Notes: generated by a model not told the origin, from the sequence alone. DNA of 7,986 nt from Candidatus Acidiferrum typicum (GCA_025463105.1 JAOAPW010000097.1:1-7986), one strand, 5' to 3'. Positions 1-6,221 are shown, numbered from the stretch's first letter. Numbers and translations are program-made.

Positions 1-849
1 AATTTTTTCCATTATCCTTCCACCTACGTGATGGGCGAAGTAATCGGCGTGGCCGTCAATGCGAAGGGGCACGTTTTCCTTCTCAACCGTGGCTACCACC
101 CGTTGCTTGAGTTTGACGCTGAAGGCAAATACTTACGCTCGATGGGCGAAGGATCGGCCTTGTTCGAAGGCGCCCACAGCATACGCTTCGATCCGCAAGA
201 CAACATGTGGTACATCGACGCGTCATCAAACATGGTCATCAAGTTCGACCTCGAGGGTCGCACGCAAGAGGTGCTTGGGATGCGCCCAGAGCCTTGGACG
301 TGGCTGACGCACGTGATTGAGCACGCCGTCCCCAATAAAGTTGCGTTTTATCAGCCCACTGATGTGACCTGGGGTGCGGACGGCAGTGTCTACATTTCCG
401 ACGGCTACGGACATTCGCGCGTGGCCAAGTTCAATAAAGAAGGAAACTTTGTGAAAGCGTGGGGAGAACGTGGCACGGGGAAAGGTGAATTCAGCACACC
501 GCACAGCATCGTCATCGACAAAAACCAGACTCTCTACGTCGCCGACCGCGGGAACAGCCGCATTCAGGTATTTGACACTGACGGCAACTTCAAAGAGGTT
601 TGGAACAATCTGCCGGGGCCGCCCTGGTCGTTCTGCATTACTCCGGGACCGACGCAAGTGATTTACGTTGGCAGCGTGGGAAAAATCTACAAGCTCGATC
701 TGACCGGAAAAGTTTTAGGCACGTTTGGACACTACGGACGCACGCCGGGGACGATGGATTGGGTACACGCGGTTGCCTGCCCGGACGAAAAAACCGTGTT
801 CGCCGCTGAAGAGCAGGCATGGCGCCTGGATAAATTAGTTGCGCAGTAG
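1..849 (+). CDS. NHL-repeat protein, peptidyl-alpha-hydroxyglycine alpha-amidating lyase-like (5' truncated)
   Basis: The frame is open from base 1, before the first possible starts (GTG 28, ATG 31), and the upstream codons (NFFHYPSTYV) read like family sequence, so the gene begins outside the window. The visible 282 residues form a beta-propeller of NHL repeats, with blocks such as PTDVTWGADGSVYISDGYG (119-137) and DRGNSRIQVF (182-191). The fold matches the lyase (PAL) domain of peptidylglycine alpha-amidating monooxygenase. By analogy with PAL, H59, H168 and H256 could be the zinc ligands, and R30, Y136 and R183 are candidate active-site residues. In animals PAL splits peptidyl-alpha-hydroxyglycine into an amide and glyoxylate; the substrate of bacterial homologues is unknown and many NHL proteins only bind partners. 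The next gene on the same strand starts 139 bases downstream, and no strong terminator is visible between them. Family call firm, enzymatic role uncertain. Confidence 0.85.
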   Translation, partial: NFFHYPSTYVMGEVIGVAVNAKGHVFLLNRGYHPLLEFDAEGKYLRSMGEGSALFEGAHSIRFDPQDNMWYIDASSNMVIKFDLEGRTQEVLGMRPEPWTWLTHVIEHAVPNKVAFYQPTDVTWGADGSVYISDGYGHSRVAKFNKEGNFVKAWGERGTGKGEFSTPHSIVIDKNQTLYVADRGNSRIQVFDTDGNFKEVWNNLPGPPWSFCITPGPTQVIYVGSVGKIYKLDLTGKVLGTFGHYGRTPGTMDWVHAVACPDEKTVFAAEEQAWRLDKLVAQ

Positions 850-988
850 AAGATTCTTCCGATTCCCGGCGGGATCGGCTGGTGTTAGAAATATGTGCCT
901 TCCGAAATAGATGCCGTGAAATTGATACTGCTGTAGAATTGAAATCGGCCGGCGCGCATTCAGAGGCCTTGGTTAGCGTAATCAATCC

Positions 989-1468
989 GTGAAGATTAAG
1001 CGCATTTTCGTCGGCACAGTGGCAGTTCTGCTGATGTGTGTTTCTTCGCTTTTGCCGGCATGCGATCTTTCCTGTGGATTCTCCCTGTTTAGATCGGATT
1101 GCCACTCGCCGCGGATGGCCGCCGCAGAGTCCGACGCTCCAGATATGACCATGGCTGGCATGACAATGCCCGAATCGGATGGCGACAGTCCCACGAATCA
1201 ACCACTGGTTTCCTCAGTCCCACAAGAAATGCCCGCGCATGCTGCATTAGTGGAGATGGGCGCATGCGCGCGTCAATCGTGCGCTGAAGCTCCCGGATTA
1301 GTCTCCAGCTCGATTCACTCCGCGGCCACGCAGTTTGAAAGAATTTCGGCCGTGACTGCATTTTCCGGCGTGGAACTTCCCAAAATTATTTTTCACGATG
1401 CTCGGGACGACATATCTCCTCCCGATCGCGCAGTCCACCTTTCCCTCGACGTAAGCCTCCGCATCTAG
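989..1468 (+). CDS. Small secreted Cys/Met-rich protein, putative metal binder
   Basis: This 159-residue protein is not one I can name. It begins with a signal peptide: basic MKIKR, a hydrophobic stretch (6-22), then PAC at 23-25, so it is exported. C25 could be lipidated, but proline at -2 makes the lipobox poor. The mature part opens with a Cys cluster (C25, C29, C38-H39), followed by a Met-rich stretch (DMTMAGMTMP, 52-61) and a second Cys pair (C93, C98). Met-rich and Cys/His clusters are typical of periplasmic copper-handling proteins, which suggests copper or silver binding by inference only. The start is a GTG with no clear Shine-Dalgarno sequence, so the N-terminus is slightly uncertain, although the signal peptide supports it. 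It lies 116 bases before the outer-membrane protein gene, which has a similar Met-rich segment; the two probably act together. Confidence 0.7.
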   Translation: MKIKRIFVGTVAVLLMCVSSLLPACDLSCGFSLFRSDCHSPRMAAAESDAPDMTMAGMTMPESDGDSPTNQPLVSSVPQEMPAHAALVEMGACARQSCAEAPGLVSSSIHSAATQFERISAVTAFSGVELPKIIFHDARDDISPPDRAVHLSLDVSLRI

Positions 1469-1551
1469 ATCGCCGCTCTTTTCATACTCTATCCATTTGA
1501 GATGTGTTGTGTTTCTGCCTTAAGGATCAGCCCGAGGCTTGCCGATACATG

Positions 1552-1564
1552 GGTGCAGTGCACC
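1552..1564. promoter_or_regulatory. Short palindrome before the outer-membrane protein gene
   Basis: GGTGCA-G-TGCACC is a perfect 6-base inverted repeat around a single central base. It extends imperfectly to 19 bases (1549-1567) and sits 6 bases upstream of the GAGGG ribosome-binding site (1571-1575) of the barrel gene. It could be an operator for a metal-responsive repressor or a small leader hairpin. It does not match a CueR or CopY box that I can recall, and chance is possible at this length. Confidence 0.3.
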
Positions 1565-1584
1565 TATCTTGAGGGAAATATTTT

Positions 1585-2952
1585 ATGCGGCCATTTTTAG
1601 CGAAACTCCTGGCAATACTTGCGTCACTCTTTATCTTACCGGCGGTTGCCGGGGCGCAGCAGAGTAAGAAAGACACCGACATGCAGGGCATGCCAGGAAT
1701 GGATAACGGACAAATGCAGGGAATGCCAATGGGCACGGATGACCTGATCACCATGGATCCCAAAACATTCCTGCAGGAAATTGTGCGTCACGGCACGTCC
1801 GGTACAAGCGCGGAACCCAATTCCACACCCGTTCCCATGCTCATGACGGCCAAAGGCACATGGATGTTGATGTTCCACGCGAATGCTTTTGTGATCGATG
1901 AGCAACAATCGAGTCCTCGCGGCGGAGACAAATTTTTCTCAACGAATTGGTTTATGGGGATGGCCGAACGCCCGCTAGGGCCCGGCGTCTTCACTGCACG
2001 CGCAATGTTAAGTCTGGAACCGGCAACAGTCACGCAACGCCGATATCCGCTCCTGTTTCAACAGGGAGAAACGGCCTTCGGAAAGCCGATTGTCGACGGA
2101 CAGCATCCGCATGATCTCTTCATGGAAATTGCGGCGCTGTACGATTTGATGTTGGGAAGCCGGGGCCTGCTTTCGTTTTATTTTGCTCCTATCGGCGACC
2201 CCGCTCTGGGTCCGGTGGCGTATCCGCATCGCGCCTCCGCCGCGGAGAATCCGCTGGCCGCGCTCGGCCATCACCAGGAGGACTCCACGCATATCGCAGA
2301 CGACGTGGTCACAGTCGGACTGGCGTATCGCATCGCGCGCCTCGAAGCCTCAGGATTTCACGGCCGCGAACCCGATGAGAACCGCTGGAATATTGATCAG
2401 GGAAAAATCGATTCGTGGTCCACGCGCGTTACGATTCAGCCCGGTAAAAATTGGAGCGGGCAATTTTCATACGGCCGCATAAAAAGCCCGGAAGCACTCT
2501 TTCCCAGTGAAGACCAGGAGCGGATGACGGCCTCAATCCAGTATAATCGCCCATTCGACAACGGCAACTGGACCAGCACAGCCCTTTGGGGGCGAACGCG
2601 ATCCGTCCAGGACAATTCGATTTTTAACAGCTATGCTCTCGAATCGACGGTTCGCTTTCGGACACGGAACTACGCCTGGACACGCATTGAAAATGTCGAC
2701 CGTTCCAACGAGTTGATTCTCGGCGAAAATCCGCTTCTACAAAATTTCCGAGAACTGCCGATTGGCCGCGTTCAGGCTTACACCTTCGGATACGATCGCG
2801 ATGTTGATTTGATTCCGCACGTGGCCACGGCCCTGGGAGTTCAAGTGACAACCTATGGCGTCGGAAACAGGTTGAAACCCATCTATGGCTCGCGACCTGC
2901 CGGCATCGCCCTATTTGTGCGAATCCGTCCATTTTCAGCGAATGACAGGTAA
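1585..2952 (+). CDS. Outer-membrane beta-barrel protein with Met-rich N-terminus, copper-island type
   Basis: 455 residues. A clear signal peptide (hydrophobic 8-22, probable cut after AGA at 22-24) is followed by a Met-rich segment at 33-49 with repeated MQGMP-like units. The body is rich in alternating aromatic strands and ends in a strand terminating at F (RIRPF) near the C-terminus, typical of an outer-membrane beta-barrel. Conserved-looking polar motifs are HPHD (174-177), HRASAAENP (215-223), GHHQEDSTH (228-236) and GREPDENRW (260-268). I recognise this motif set as a widespread uncharacterised family often found beside copper oxidases and copper efflux genes; this is memory, not a search. 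The His and Met clusters suggest metal binding or passage through the outer membrane. The ATG start has GAGGG 9 bases upstream. The cytochrome c gene follows after 40 bases, so the two are probably co-transcribed. Confidence 0.75.
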   Translation: MRPFLAKLLAILASLFILPAVAGAQQSKKDTDMQGMPGMDNGQMQGMPMGTDDLITMDPKTFLQEIVRHGTSGTSAEPNSTPVPMLMTAKGTWMLMFHANAFVIDEQQSSPRGGDKFFSTNWFMGMAERPLGPGVFTARAMLSLEPATVTQRRYPLLFQQGETAFGKPIVDGQHPHDLFMEIAALYDLMLGSRGLLSFYFAPIGDPALGPVAYPHRASAAENPLAALGHHQEDSTHIADDVVTVGLAYRIARLEASGFHGREPDENRWNIDQGKIDSWSTRVTIQPGKNWSGQFSYGRIKSPEALFPSEDQERMTASIQYNRPFDNGNWTSTALWGRTRSVQDNSIFNSYALESTVRFRTRNYAWTRIENVDRSNELILGENPLLQNFRELPIGRVQAYTFGYDRDVDLIPHVATALGVQVTTYGVGNRLKPIYGSRPAGIALFVRIRPFSANDR

Positions 2953-2977
2953 CAATCGTACGTAATCCAAGTCGCTT

Positions 2978-2984
2978 GGGAGAG
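2978..2984 (+). promoter_or_regulatory. Ribosome-binding site choosing the cytochrome c start
   Basis: GGGAGAG lies 8-10 bases before ATG 2993, an ideal distance. It overlaps the in-frame upstream GTG at 2984, which therefore cannot be its start. The protein begins MKNPKAF. Confidence 0.6.
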
Positions 2985-2992
2985 TGGCGATC

Positions 2993-3601
2993 ATGAAAAA
3001 TCCGAAAGCGTTTCTCTGGGTTCTGCTCGGTTTAACAGTCGCGACGATCGTAGTCGGAGCCCTTCTGATGCGGCGAGGAATCAGCGCTCGAAAGGAGCCC
3101 TCGGCCATGGAAATAAGGGTGGCCCGCGCTGTCCGCCACTTGGCCATTCCCAAAATCGATCGCGAAGAGGAAAATCCGTGGGCGACGGTAGCCACTCCGG
3201 AGGTGCTGAAAGATGCGCGGGAGCATTTCGCCGACCACTGTTCGCAGTGCCACGCTAACGACGGGAGCGGAAAGACCGAGATGGGGCAGTACCTCTATCC
3301 CAGAGCGCCTGACATGCGTTTGCCCGCGACACAGAATCTGAGCGACGGCGAACTCTATTACATCATTCGCAACGGCGTCCCGTTGACCGGAATGCCGGCC
3401 TGGGGCGAACCCAATTTGGTGCAGGACGATGACAGTTGGCAACTCGTTCTTTTCATTCGCCACCTGCCTAAACTTACCGCGGAGGAAATCAAAGACATGG
3501 AGCACTACAATCCGGTAGGTGAGATGGAACGCGAGGATGAAAAAGAACACGAGGGGGCTGCTACCGACGGGAAACCTGCTCCAGCAAAGCACCATCATTA
3601 G
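2993..3601 (+). CDS. Membrane-anchored mono-haem cytochrome c (copy A)
   Basis: 202 residues. An N-terminal hydrophobic segment (7-26) followed by RR looks like an uncleaved membrane anchor, placing the domain in the periplasm. Haem is attached at C83-S-Q-C86-H87, and M134 in GMPAWG is the likely axial ligand. The region from about 72 to 156 fits the cbb3-type cytochrome c domain. It would pass electrons between envelope redox partners; the partner is not visible. The tail is unusual: an acidic stretch (EMEREDEKEHEG), then a Lys/Pro/Ala linker ending in three histidines, which could bind metal. The gene follows the barrel gene by 40 bases, suggesting a joint role in metal or copper redox chemistry (inference). 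A second gene encoding almost the same C-terminal half lies at 7692-7986 on the other strand. Confidence 0.9.
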   Translation: MKNPKAFLWVLLGLTVATIVVGALLMRRGISARKEPSAMEIRVARAVRHLAIPKIDREEENPWATVATPEVLKDAREHFADHCSQCHANDGSGKTEMGQYLYPRAPDMRLPATQNLSDGELYYIIRNGVPLTGMPAWGEPNLVQDDDSWQLVLFIRHLPKLTAEEIKDMEHYNPVGEMEREDEKEHEGAATDGKPAPAKHHH

Positions 3602-3620
3602 AGACTGACAGAGACTGACG
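3601..3620 (+). repeat. Tandem 10-mer after the cytochrome stop codon
   Basis: GAGACTGACA is followed directly by GAGACTGACG, starting on the last base of the stop codon. The same two units follow the stop of copy B (7673-7692). It is non-coding and perfectly conserved between the copies; no function is evident. Confidence 0.7.
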
Positions 3621-3626
3621 GTTTTC

Positions 3627-3703
3627 GTAACGCAGCTTCAGCCTGTGCGATTTTCGCTGGATGCCGCAGAAGTCAAAACCACACAGGCTGAAGCCTGTGC
3701 TAC
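3627..3703. repeat. REP-like hairpin doublet with outward heads
   Basis: The right element (3682-3703, minus strand) has a GTAG head followed by a hairpin with arms CACAGGC and GCCTGTG and loop TTCA. The left element (3627-3647, plus strand) is a decayed version with head GTAA and the intact half GCTTCAGCCTGTG. The 13 bases at 3635-3647 are the exact reverse complement of 3682-3694, so the doublet could also fold as one long hairpin with a 34-base loop. GTAG-headed palindromes between convergent genes are the hallmark of REP elements mobilised by RAYT transposases. Here the doublet lies between cytochrome c (+) and the TPR gene (-), where it may also help to end transcription. Confidence 0.7.
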
Positions 3704-3755
3704 TGAAATCTTCCAGAGGCGTGGCGCGATTGACTTTTCAGAGGCTGCCCCGCCC

Positions 3756-4478
3756 TTAGGTTTTTGCATTCAGCAGGTCGAGGCCCTCATCGGCTTTTTC
3801 GGCGGCGGGAGTATCAGGAAAATCCTGTTTCACCTGGTTGTAAAGCTTGGAGGCCTGCGCGGGATCGGTCTTGCGGTAGTAGTCCGCCAGCGTCAAAAGC
3901 ACCAGAGGCTTGGGCACAAAGGTCGTGGGCTTGTCCGCGAGTTGCTTATATAATTCGACAGCTTGCGGCCCTTTGTTATTCTGACTGTACACCCAGGCTA
4001 ATTGGAATCGGGCAAGGCCCGTGAGCGATTCATCGCCGCTGGAATCCAGCTGCTTCAGATTTTTTTCCGCATCGTCGAACTTCTTCAAATGTTCTTCGGA
4101 GAGGGCCGCATAGTATCGAGCGATTTGGCCGGGACGCGTCCGGGCGTACTGATTCGCCACTTCCAGGAATTTTTTCTCGGCGTCAGCGTATTTGTTCTTC
4201 TCATCGACGTAGGCAACCTCGCCGGGTTCGGCTGGTTCCCCGGGAGCATGAATGCGCGCCTGAAAAATCTTCATCGCGTCATCGAGAGCCGCGCCGGCTT
4301 TGGTGGTCTGCCGCCGCGAATACGTGCTCCAGCCGAATACCGCCAGCGCCACGACCAGCGCCGCGCCGATGACTACCCACAAAATCTGCTGGTGCGAAGC
4401 AACGGACTCAACGCCGTGAACGAAACTCTCACGTATCTGGTCTTTCTTCAGATCCTTGCGCAAAATATGTTGCGCCAC
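3756..4478 (-). CDS. Membrane-anchored TPR protein, YfgM-like
   Basis: 240 residues. A charged cytoplasmic N-terminus (MAQHILRKDLKKDQIRE) is followed by one membrane segment at about 33-50 (WVVIGAALVVALAVFGW) and then tetratricopeptide-type helical repeats from about residue 90 to the end (for example YADAEKKFLEVANQYA and RFQLAWVYSQNNKGPQAVELYKQLA). This is the layout of YfgM, the single-pass TPR protein associated with SecYEG and periplasmic chaperones, and of the TPR_21 family; length also fits. A role in secretion or envelope protein quality control is inferred from the family. The start is GTG 4478 with an excellent GGAGGAG site 7 bases upstream (4486-4492). It converges with cytochrome c copy A and appears to be monocistronic. 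Confidence 0.8.
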   Translation of the reverse strand: MAQHILRKDLKKDQIRESFVHGVESVASHQQILWVVIGAALVVALAVFGWSTYSRRQTTKAGAALDDAMKIFQARIHAPGEPAEPGEVAYVDEKNKYADAEKKFLEVANQYARTRPGQIARYYAALSEEHLKKFDDAEKNLKQLDSSGDESLTGLARFQLAWVYSQNNKGPQAVELYKQLADKPTTFVPKPLVLLTLADYYRKTDPAQASKLYNQVKQDFPDTPAAEKADEGLDLLNAKT

Positions 4479-4585
4479 AGATTCACTCCTCCACTTGTTC
4501 TAGAAACAGCAATCGTACCACAAGTTTCATGCAATGATTTGAATCAGGAACCAAGAATGGCTGATGGACGGGGGCGCTTGGTTTT

Positions 4586-4617
4586 GTAGAGGCCGGTCCG
4601 GTTTCATCGGACCGGGC
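4586..4617 (+). repeat. REP-like hairpin upstream of the RAYT gene, left element
   Basis: A GTAG head (4586-4589), then AGG, then a perfect 8-base stem CCGGTCCG (4593-4600) and CGGACCGG (4608-4615) around a 7-base loop. Its geometry is identical to the right-hand element at 4674-4707 (GTAGAGG, arm, 7-base loop), but the stem sequence differs. This pattern of shared head and varied stem, next to a RAYT gene, is expected of the transposase's own REP family. Confidence 0.75.
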
Positions 4618-4673
4618 ACGGGTTCTTTATCACCGTAGAATATCGAACCCTCGAAGAGTACAATCCCAAAACT

Positions 4674-4707
4674 GCCGGTTCGGCACAATTCGCCGAACCG
4701 CCTCTAC
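4674..4707 (-). repeat. REP-like hairpin upstream of the RAYT gene, right element
   Basis: Read on the minus strand: head GTAG (4707-4704), AGG, then a 9-base perfect stem CGGTTCGGC / GCCGAACCG (arms 4692-4700 and 4676-4684) with a 7-base loop. With the left element it forms an outward-headed doublet separated by about 55 bases. Its head ends only 2 bases before the transposase start codon, leaving no room for a normal ribosome-binding site outside the hairpin. Confidence 0.75.
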
Positions 4708-4709
4708 AA

Positions 4710-5285
4710 ATGCTCGAAAACACGCGATTTCGCCGGAAGAATATACGTCTCAATGCGATGAACTATCAAGGGCGCGCATGGTTCTTCATCACTCTCTGCT
4801 GCGAACTCCGGAATCCTGTTTTTGCAAACGGCCAATGGGCGGAAAGGCTTGTTGGATGTCTGGAAAACACGGCGACGAAATACCATTTTAACGTCCATGC
4901 TTACTGTGTGATGCCCGACCATTTTCATGCGCTTGTCGAGGGCGCTGCACCCGCCAGCGATCTTTTGTTGTTCGTCAGAATTTTGAAACAGGCGTCGAGT
5001 CGCGAATATTCACGTGAGAGTGGCGCGCCCCTATGGCAAAAGAAATTCTACGATCACATTCTCCGGTCGAAAGATTCACCCGACGCGGTGTCTTGGTATA
5101 TCTGGATGAATCCTGTCCGGAAGGGACTCTGCAGCCAGCTTAATGAATATCCCTACTCCGGGTCCTTTACTGGGCAGTGGGAAAGCAAATCCCAACCGCA
5201 AAACCAGTGGATTCCAACCTGGAAGCAAGAGAATCCAGGCCTGCACATGAATCCGGCGGCTCCTGCAGAATCTACGACCCCCTAA
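4710..5285 (+). CDS. REP-associated tyrosine transposase (RAYT, IS200-like HUH family)
   Basis: 191 residues, typical for RAYTs. The N-terminal RRKNIRL...YQGRAWFFITL matches the family opening (basic RL, then Y-x-G and a beta strand). The HUH metal-binding motif is H71-F72-H73 in VMPDHFHALVEG. Y100 in LKQASSREY is the probable nucleophile that cuts single-stranded DNA. LWQKKFYDHIL (108-118) and YIWMNPVRKGL are family signatures near the C-terminal part. RAYTs nick and move or maintain REP hairpins bearing GTAG heads, and two such hairpins lie just upstream. There is no tnpB, so it is not a complete IS200/605 element. The start ATG 4710 lacks a Shine-Dalgarno site; ATG 4758 is in frame but would remove the conserved basic motif. 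The gene appears intact. It sits alone between divergent TPR and convergent cold-shock genes. Confidence 0.88.
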   Translation: MLENTRFRRKNIRLNAMNYQGRAWFFITLCCELRNPVFANGQWAERLVGCLENTATKYHFNVHAYCVMPDHFHALVEGAAPASDLLLFVRILKQASSREYSRESGAPLWQKKFYDHILRSKDSPDAVSWYIWMNPVRKGLCSQLNEYPYSGSFTGQWESKSQPQNQWIPTWKQENPGLHMNPAAPAESTTP

Positions 5286-5333
5286 AAAGCGAAAAGGCCC
5301 CGCCCAATGGTATTGGACAGGGCCCTTTCGCTT
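5284..5333 (-). terminator. Intrinsic terminator of the cold-shock gene
   Basis: A long stem pairs 5288-5300 (AGCGAAAAGGCCC) with 5320-5332, with one small irregularity, and has an inner CCAAT/ATTGG pairing. On the minus strand the stem is followed by CTTTTTAG, a good U-tract, so it ends cold-shock transcription. On the plus strand no T-run follows, but the hairpin begins at the transposase stop codon and may act weakly for that gene too. Confidence 0.85.
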
Positions 5334-5340
5334 GAGCCGG

Positions 5341-5547
5341 CTATGGTGCGGTGACGTTTTCAGCCTGATAGCCCTTTGGTCCTTGTTTGACCTCGAACTC
5401 GACCATCTGGCCTTCGTTGAGTGTCTTGTATCCCTCCATTTGTATGGCGGAGAAGTGCACGAACACGTCTTCGCCCGACTGGCGCTGGATGAATCCATAC
5501 CCCTTCGATGCGTTAAACCACTTCACTACACCTTGTTCTCTGCTCAC
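5341..5547 (-). CDS. Cold-shock domain protein (CspA family)
   Basis: 68 residues, the usual size. It begins (M)SREQGVVKWFNASKGYGFI, with RNP1 KGYGFI at 15-20 and RNP2 VFVHF at 28-32. These aromatic residues bind single-stranded RNA or DNA, and the protein melts RNA structure as a chaperone at low temperature or during growth. The start is GTG 5547, preceded by AGGAG 8 bases upstream. A longer reading frame to 5628 exists, but its extra 27 residues are not part of the fold and are rejected. The gene is followed within 8 bases by its own terminator stem and is probably monocistronic. Paralogues are usual in a genome, so no specific csp letter is assigned. Confidence 0.95.
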   Translation of the reverse strand: MSREQGVVKWFNASKGYGFIQRQSGEDVFVHFSAIQMEGYKTLNEGQMVEFEVKQGPKGYQAENVTAP

Positions 5548-5555
5548 CTTCTTGA

Positions 5556-5560
5556 CTCCT
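5556..5560 (-). promoter_or_regulatory. Ribosome-binding site fixing the cold-shock start
   Basis: AGGAG on the minus strand, 8 bases before GTG 5547. It supports the 68-residue product over the longer open frame. Confidence 0.75.
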
Positions 5561-5607
5561 CTTTCATGAGCGATCGCTATTTGCCGGGCGTAACGCCAGC
5601 CGGTGGC

Positions 5608-5637
5608 AGAATACTGTCCGCCATTCACACTTGACCA
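5608..5637 (-). promoter_or_regulatory. Weak sigma70-like promoter candidate for the cold-shock gene
   Basis: On the minus strand TGGTCA (5637-5632) and TATTCT (5613-5608) are 18 bases apart, each matching 4 of 6 consensus bases. This would give a leader of roughly 50 bases before GTG 5547. I see no other convincing signal in the 268-base gap 5548-5815, which otherwise holds no gene. Confidence 0.25.
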
Positions 5638-5815
5638 TCTCTGCTCGCCGCAGACGGTGAACAGCTAAGAGCCTCCGAACACCTAACTGTATTACTGGAC
5701 CCACAAACGCGGGCCATCCATACATCAAAATCTGGCGCCTGTCTAGAGGGATTCCCACAACGGGACGGTCCGGCATTGGGAGGCCAGTCAAGAGAAATTG
5801 CGGCACCTGCCGAGG

Positions 5816-6157
5816 TCAGAAACTCGCTATCGCCTGGGTTTCGTCGTTATGGATGTCGAAGACTGTGTAAAGCTTGGTGACTTGAAGGAGATCGCTCACT
5901 TTTTTATTCAGATTTAACAGCTTCAGTTCTCCGCCCGCGCTTTTCACGAACCTGTACCCGCTCACCAGCTCTCCAAGCCCGGTGCTGTCGAGATAACTGA
6001 TGGCAGCCAGATTGAGCACGAGCTTGGTGTGACCCTTGCTCAGGTTTTCACGAATCAGGTCGCGCAATAAAGCGCTGCCATCGCCGAGCGTGATTCTGCC
6101 ATCCAGGTCGATTATGGTTACTCCGCCGATCTCGCGGCTTGCTGCTTTCAGTGGCAT
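5816..6157 (-). CDS. STAS-domain anti-sigma factor antagonist
   Basis: 113 residues forming one STAS domain, the usual SpoIIAA/RsbV size. The diagnostic phosphorylation loop is YLDSTGLGEL (55-64), in which S58 would be phosphorylated by the partner kinase. The N-terminal strand pattern (GVTIIDLDGRITLGDG) fits the family. Unphosphorylated, such proteins bind an RsbW-type kinase and free its client, a sigma factor or another effector. The start ATG 6157 has GGAAGG 7 bases upstream; a TTG at 6163 is too close to that site. The kinase gene lies 64 bases upstream on the same strand, so this is a two-gene partner-switch unit. The target sigma factor and a PP2C phosphatase are not in the window. Confidence 0.92.
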   Translation of the reverse strand: MPLKAASREIGGVTIIDLDGRITLGDGSALLRDLIRENLSKGHTKLVLNLAAISYLDSTGLGELVSGYRFVKSAGGELKLLNLNKKVSDLLQVTKLYTVFDIHNDETQAIASF

Positions 6158-6164
6158 TGCCAAA

Positions 6165-6170
6165 CCTTCC
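6165..6170 (-). promoter_or_regulatory. Ribosome-binding site of the STAS gene
   Basis: GGAAGG on the minus strand, 7 bases before ATG 6157. It leaves only one base before the in-frame TTG 6163, so it selects the ATG. Confidence 0.6.
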
Positions 6171-6221
6171 TTGCCTTTCCTCCGCGAATATCGTTACCCG
6201 TCGCCCTCAACTTCCTGCAAG

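Larger units (their letters stand above)
3307..3703 (+). repeat. Inverted duplication, copy A (cytochrome c 3' half, UTR and REP)
   Basis: Bases 3307-3628 pair with the reverse complement of 7665-7986 without gaps (position x matches 11293 minus x). In the coding part I count five silent third-base differences (Glu, Val, Thr, Pro and Lys codons) and one clustered block where AAT becomes VSD (five base changes). The 27 non-coding bases after the stop (3602-3628) are identical. Copy A then has 51 extra bases relative to copy B before the two realign through the hairpin. Similarity stops at 3703, the GTAG head of the hairpin. The copy B side runs off the window, so the full duplicated length is unknown. 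Confidence 0.9.

Noticed and set aside
638..1201. 187-codon minus-strand frame across the NHL end and the small Cys/Met-rich gene
   Set aside because: It overlaps two plus-strand genes, and no family features are visible.
3032..3598. 188-codon open frame antisense to cytochrome c copy A
   Set aside because: It is the complement of a clear haem protein gene and has no domain or start signal.
4140..4260. Possible coding or RNA signal in the GC-rich part of the TPR gene
   Set aside because: No stable repeat structure was found beyond what the helical repeat coding explains.
4002..4589. 195-codon open frame antisense to the TPR gene
   Set aside because: It overlaps a well-supported gene and runs through the RAYT-side spacer; composition looks like a shadow.
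4586..5285. Complete IS200/IS605 insertion sequence
   Set aside because: No tnpB, and the single-domain protein with RAYT N-terminal motif and GTAG hairpins fits a REP-associated transposase better.
5341..5628. Longer 95-residue cold-shock product starting at 5628
   Set aside because: The extra 27 residues precede the conserved domain start, and AGGAG is placed for GTG 5547.
5564..5806. 80-codon minus-strand frame in the gap between cold-shock and STAS genes
   Set aside because: No ribosome site or recognisable domain, and it overlaps the likely cold-shock leader and promoter region.
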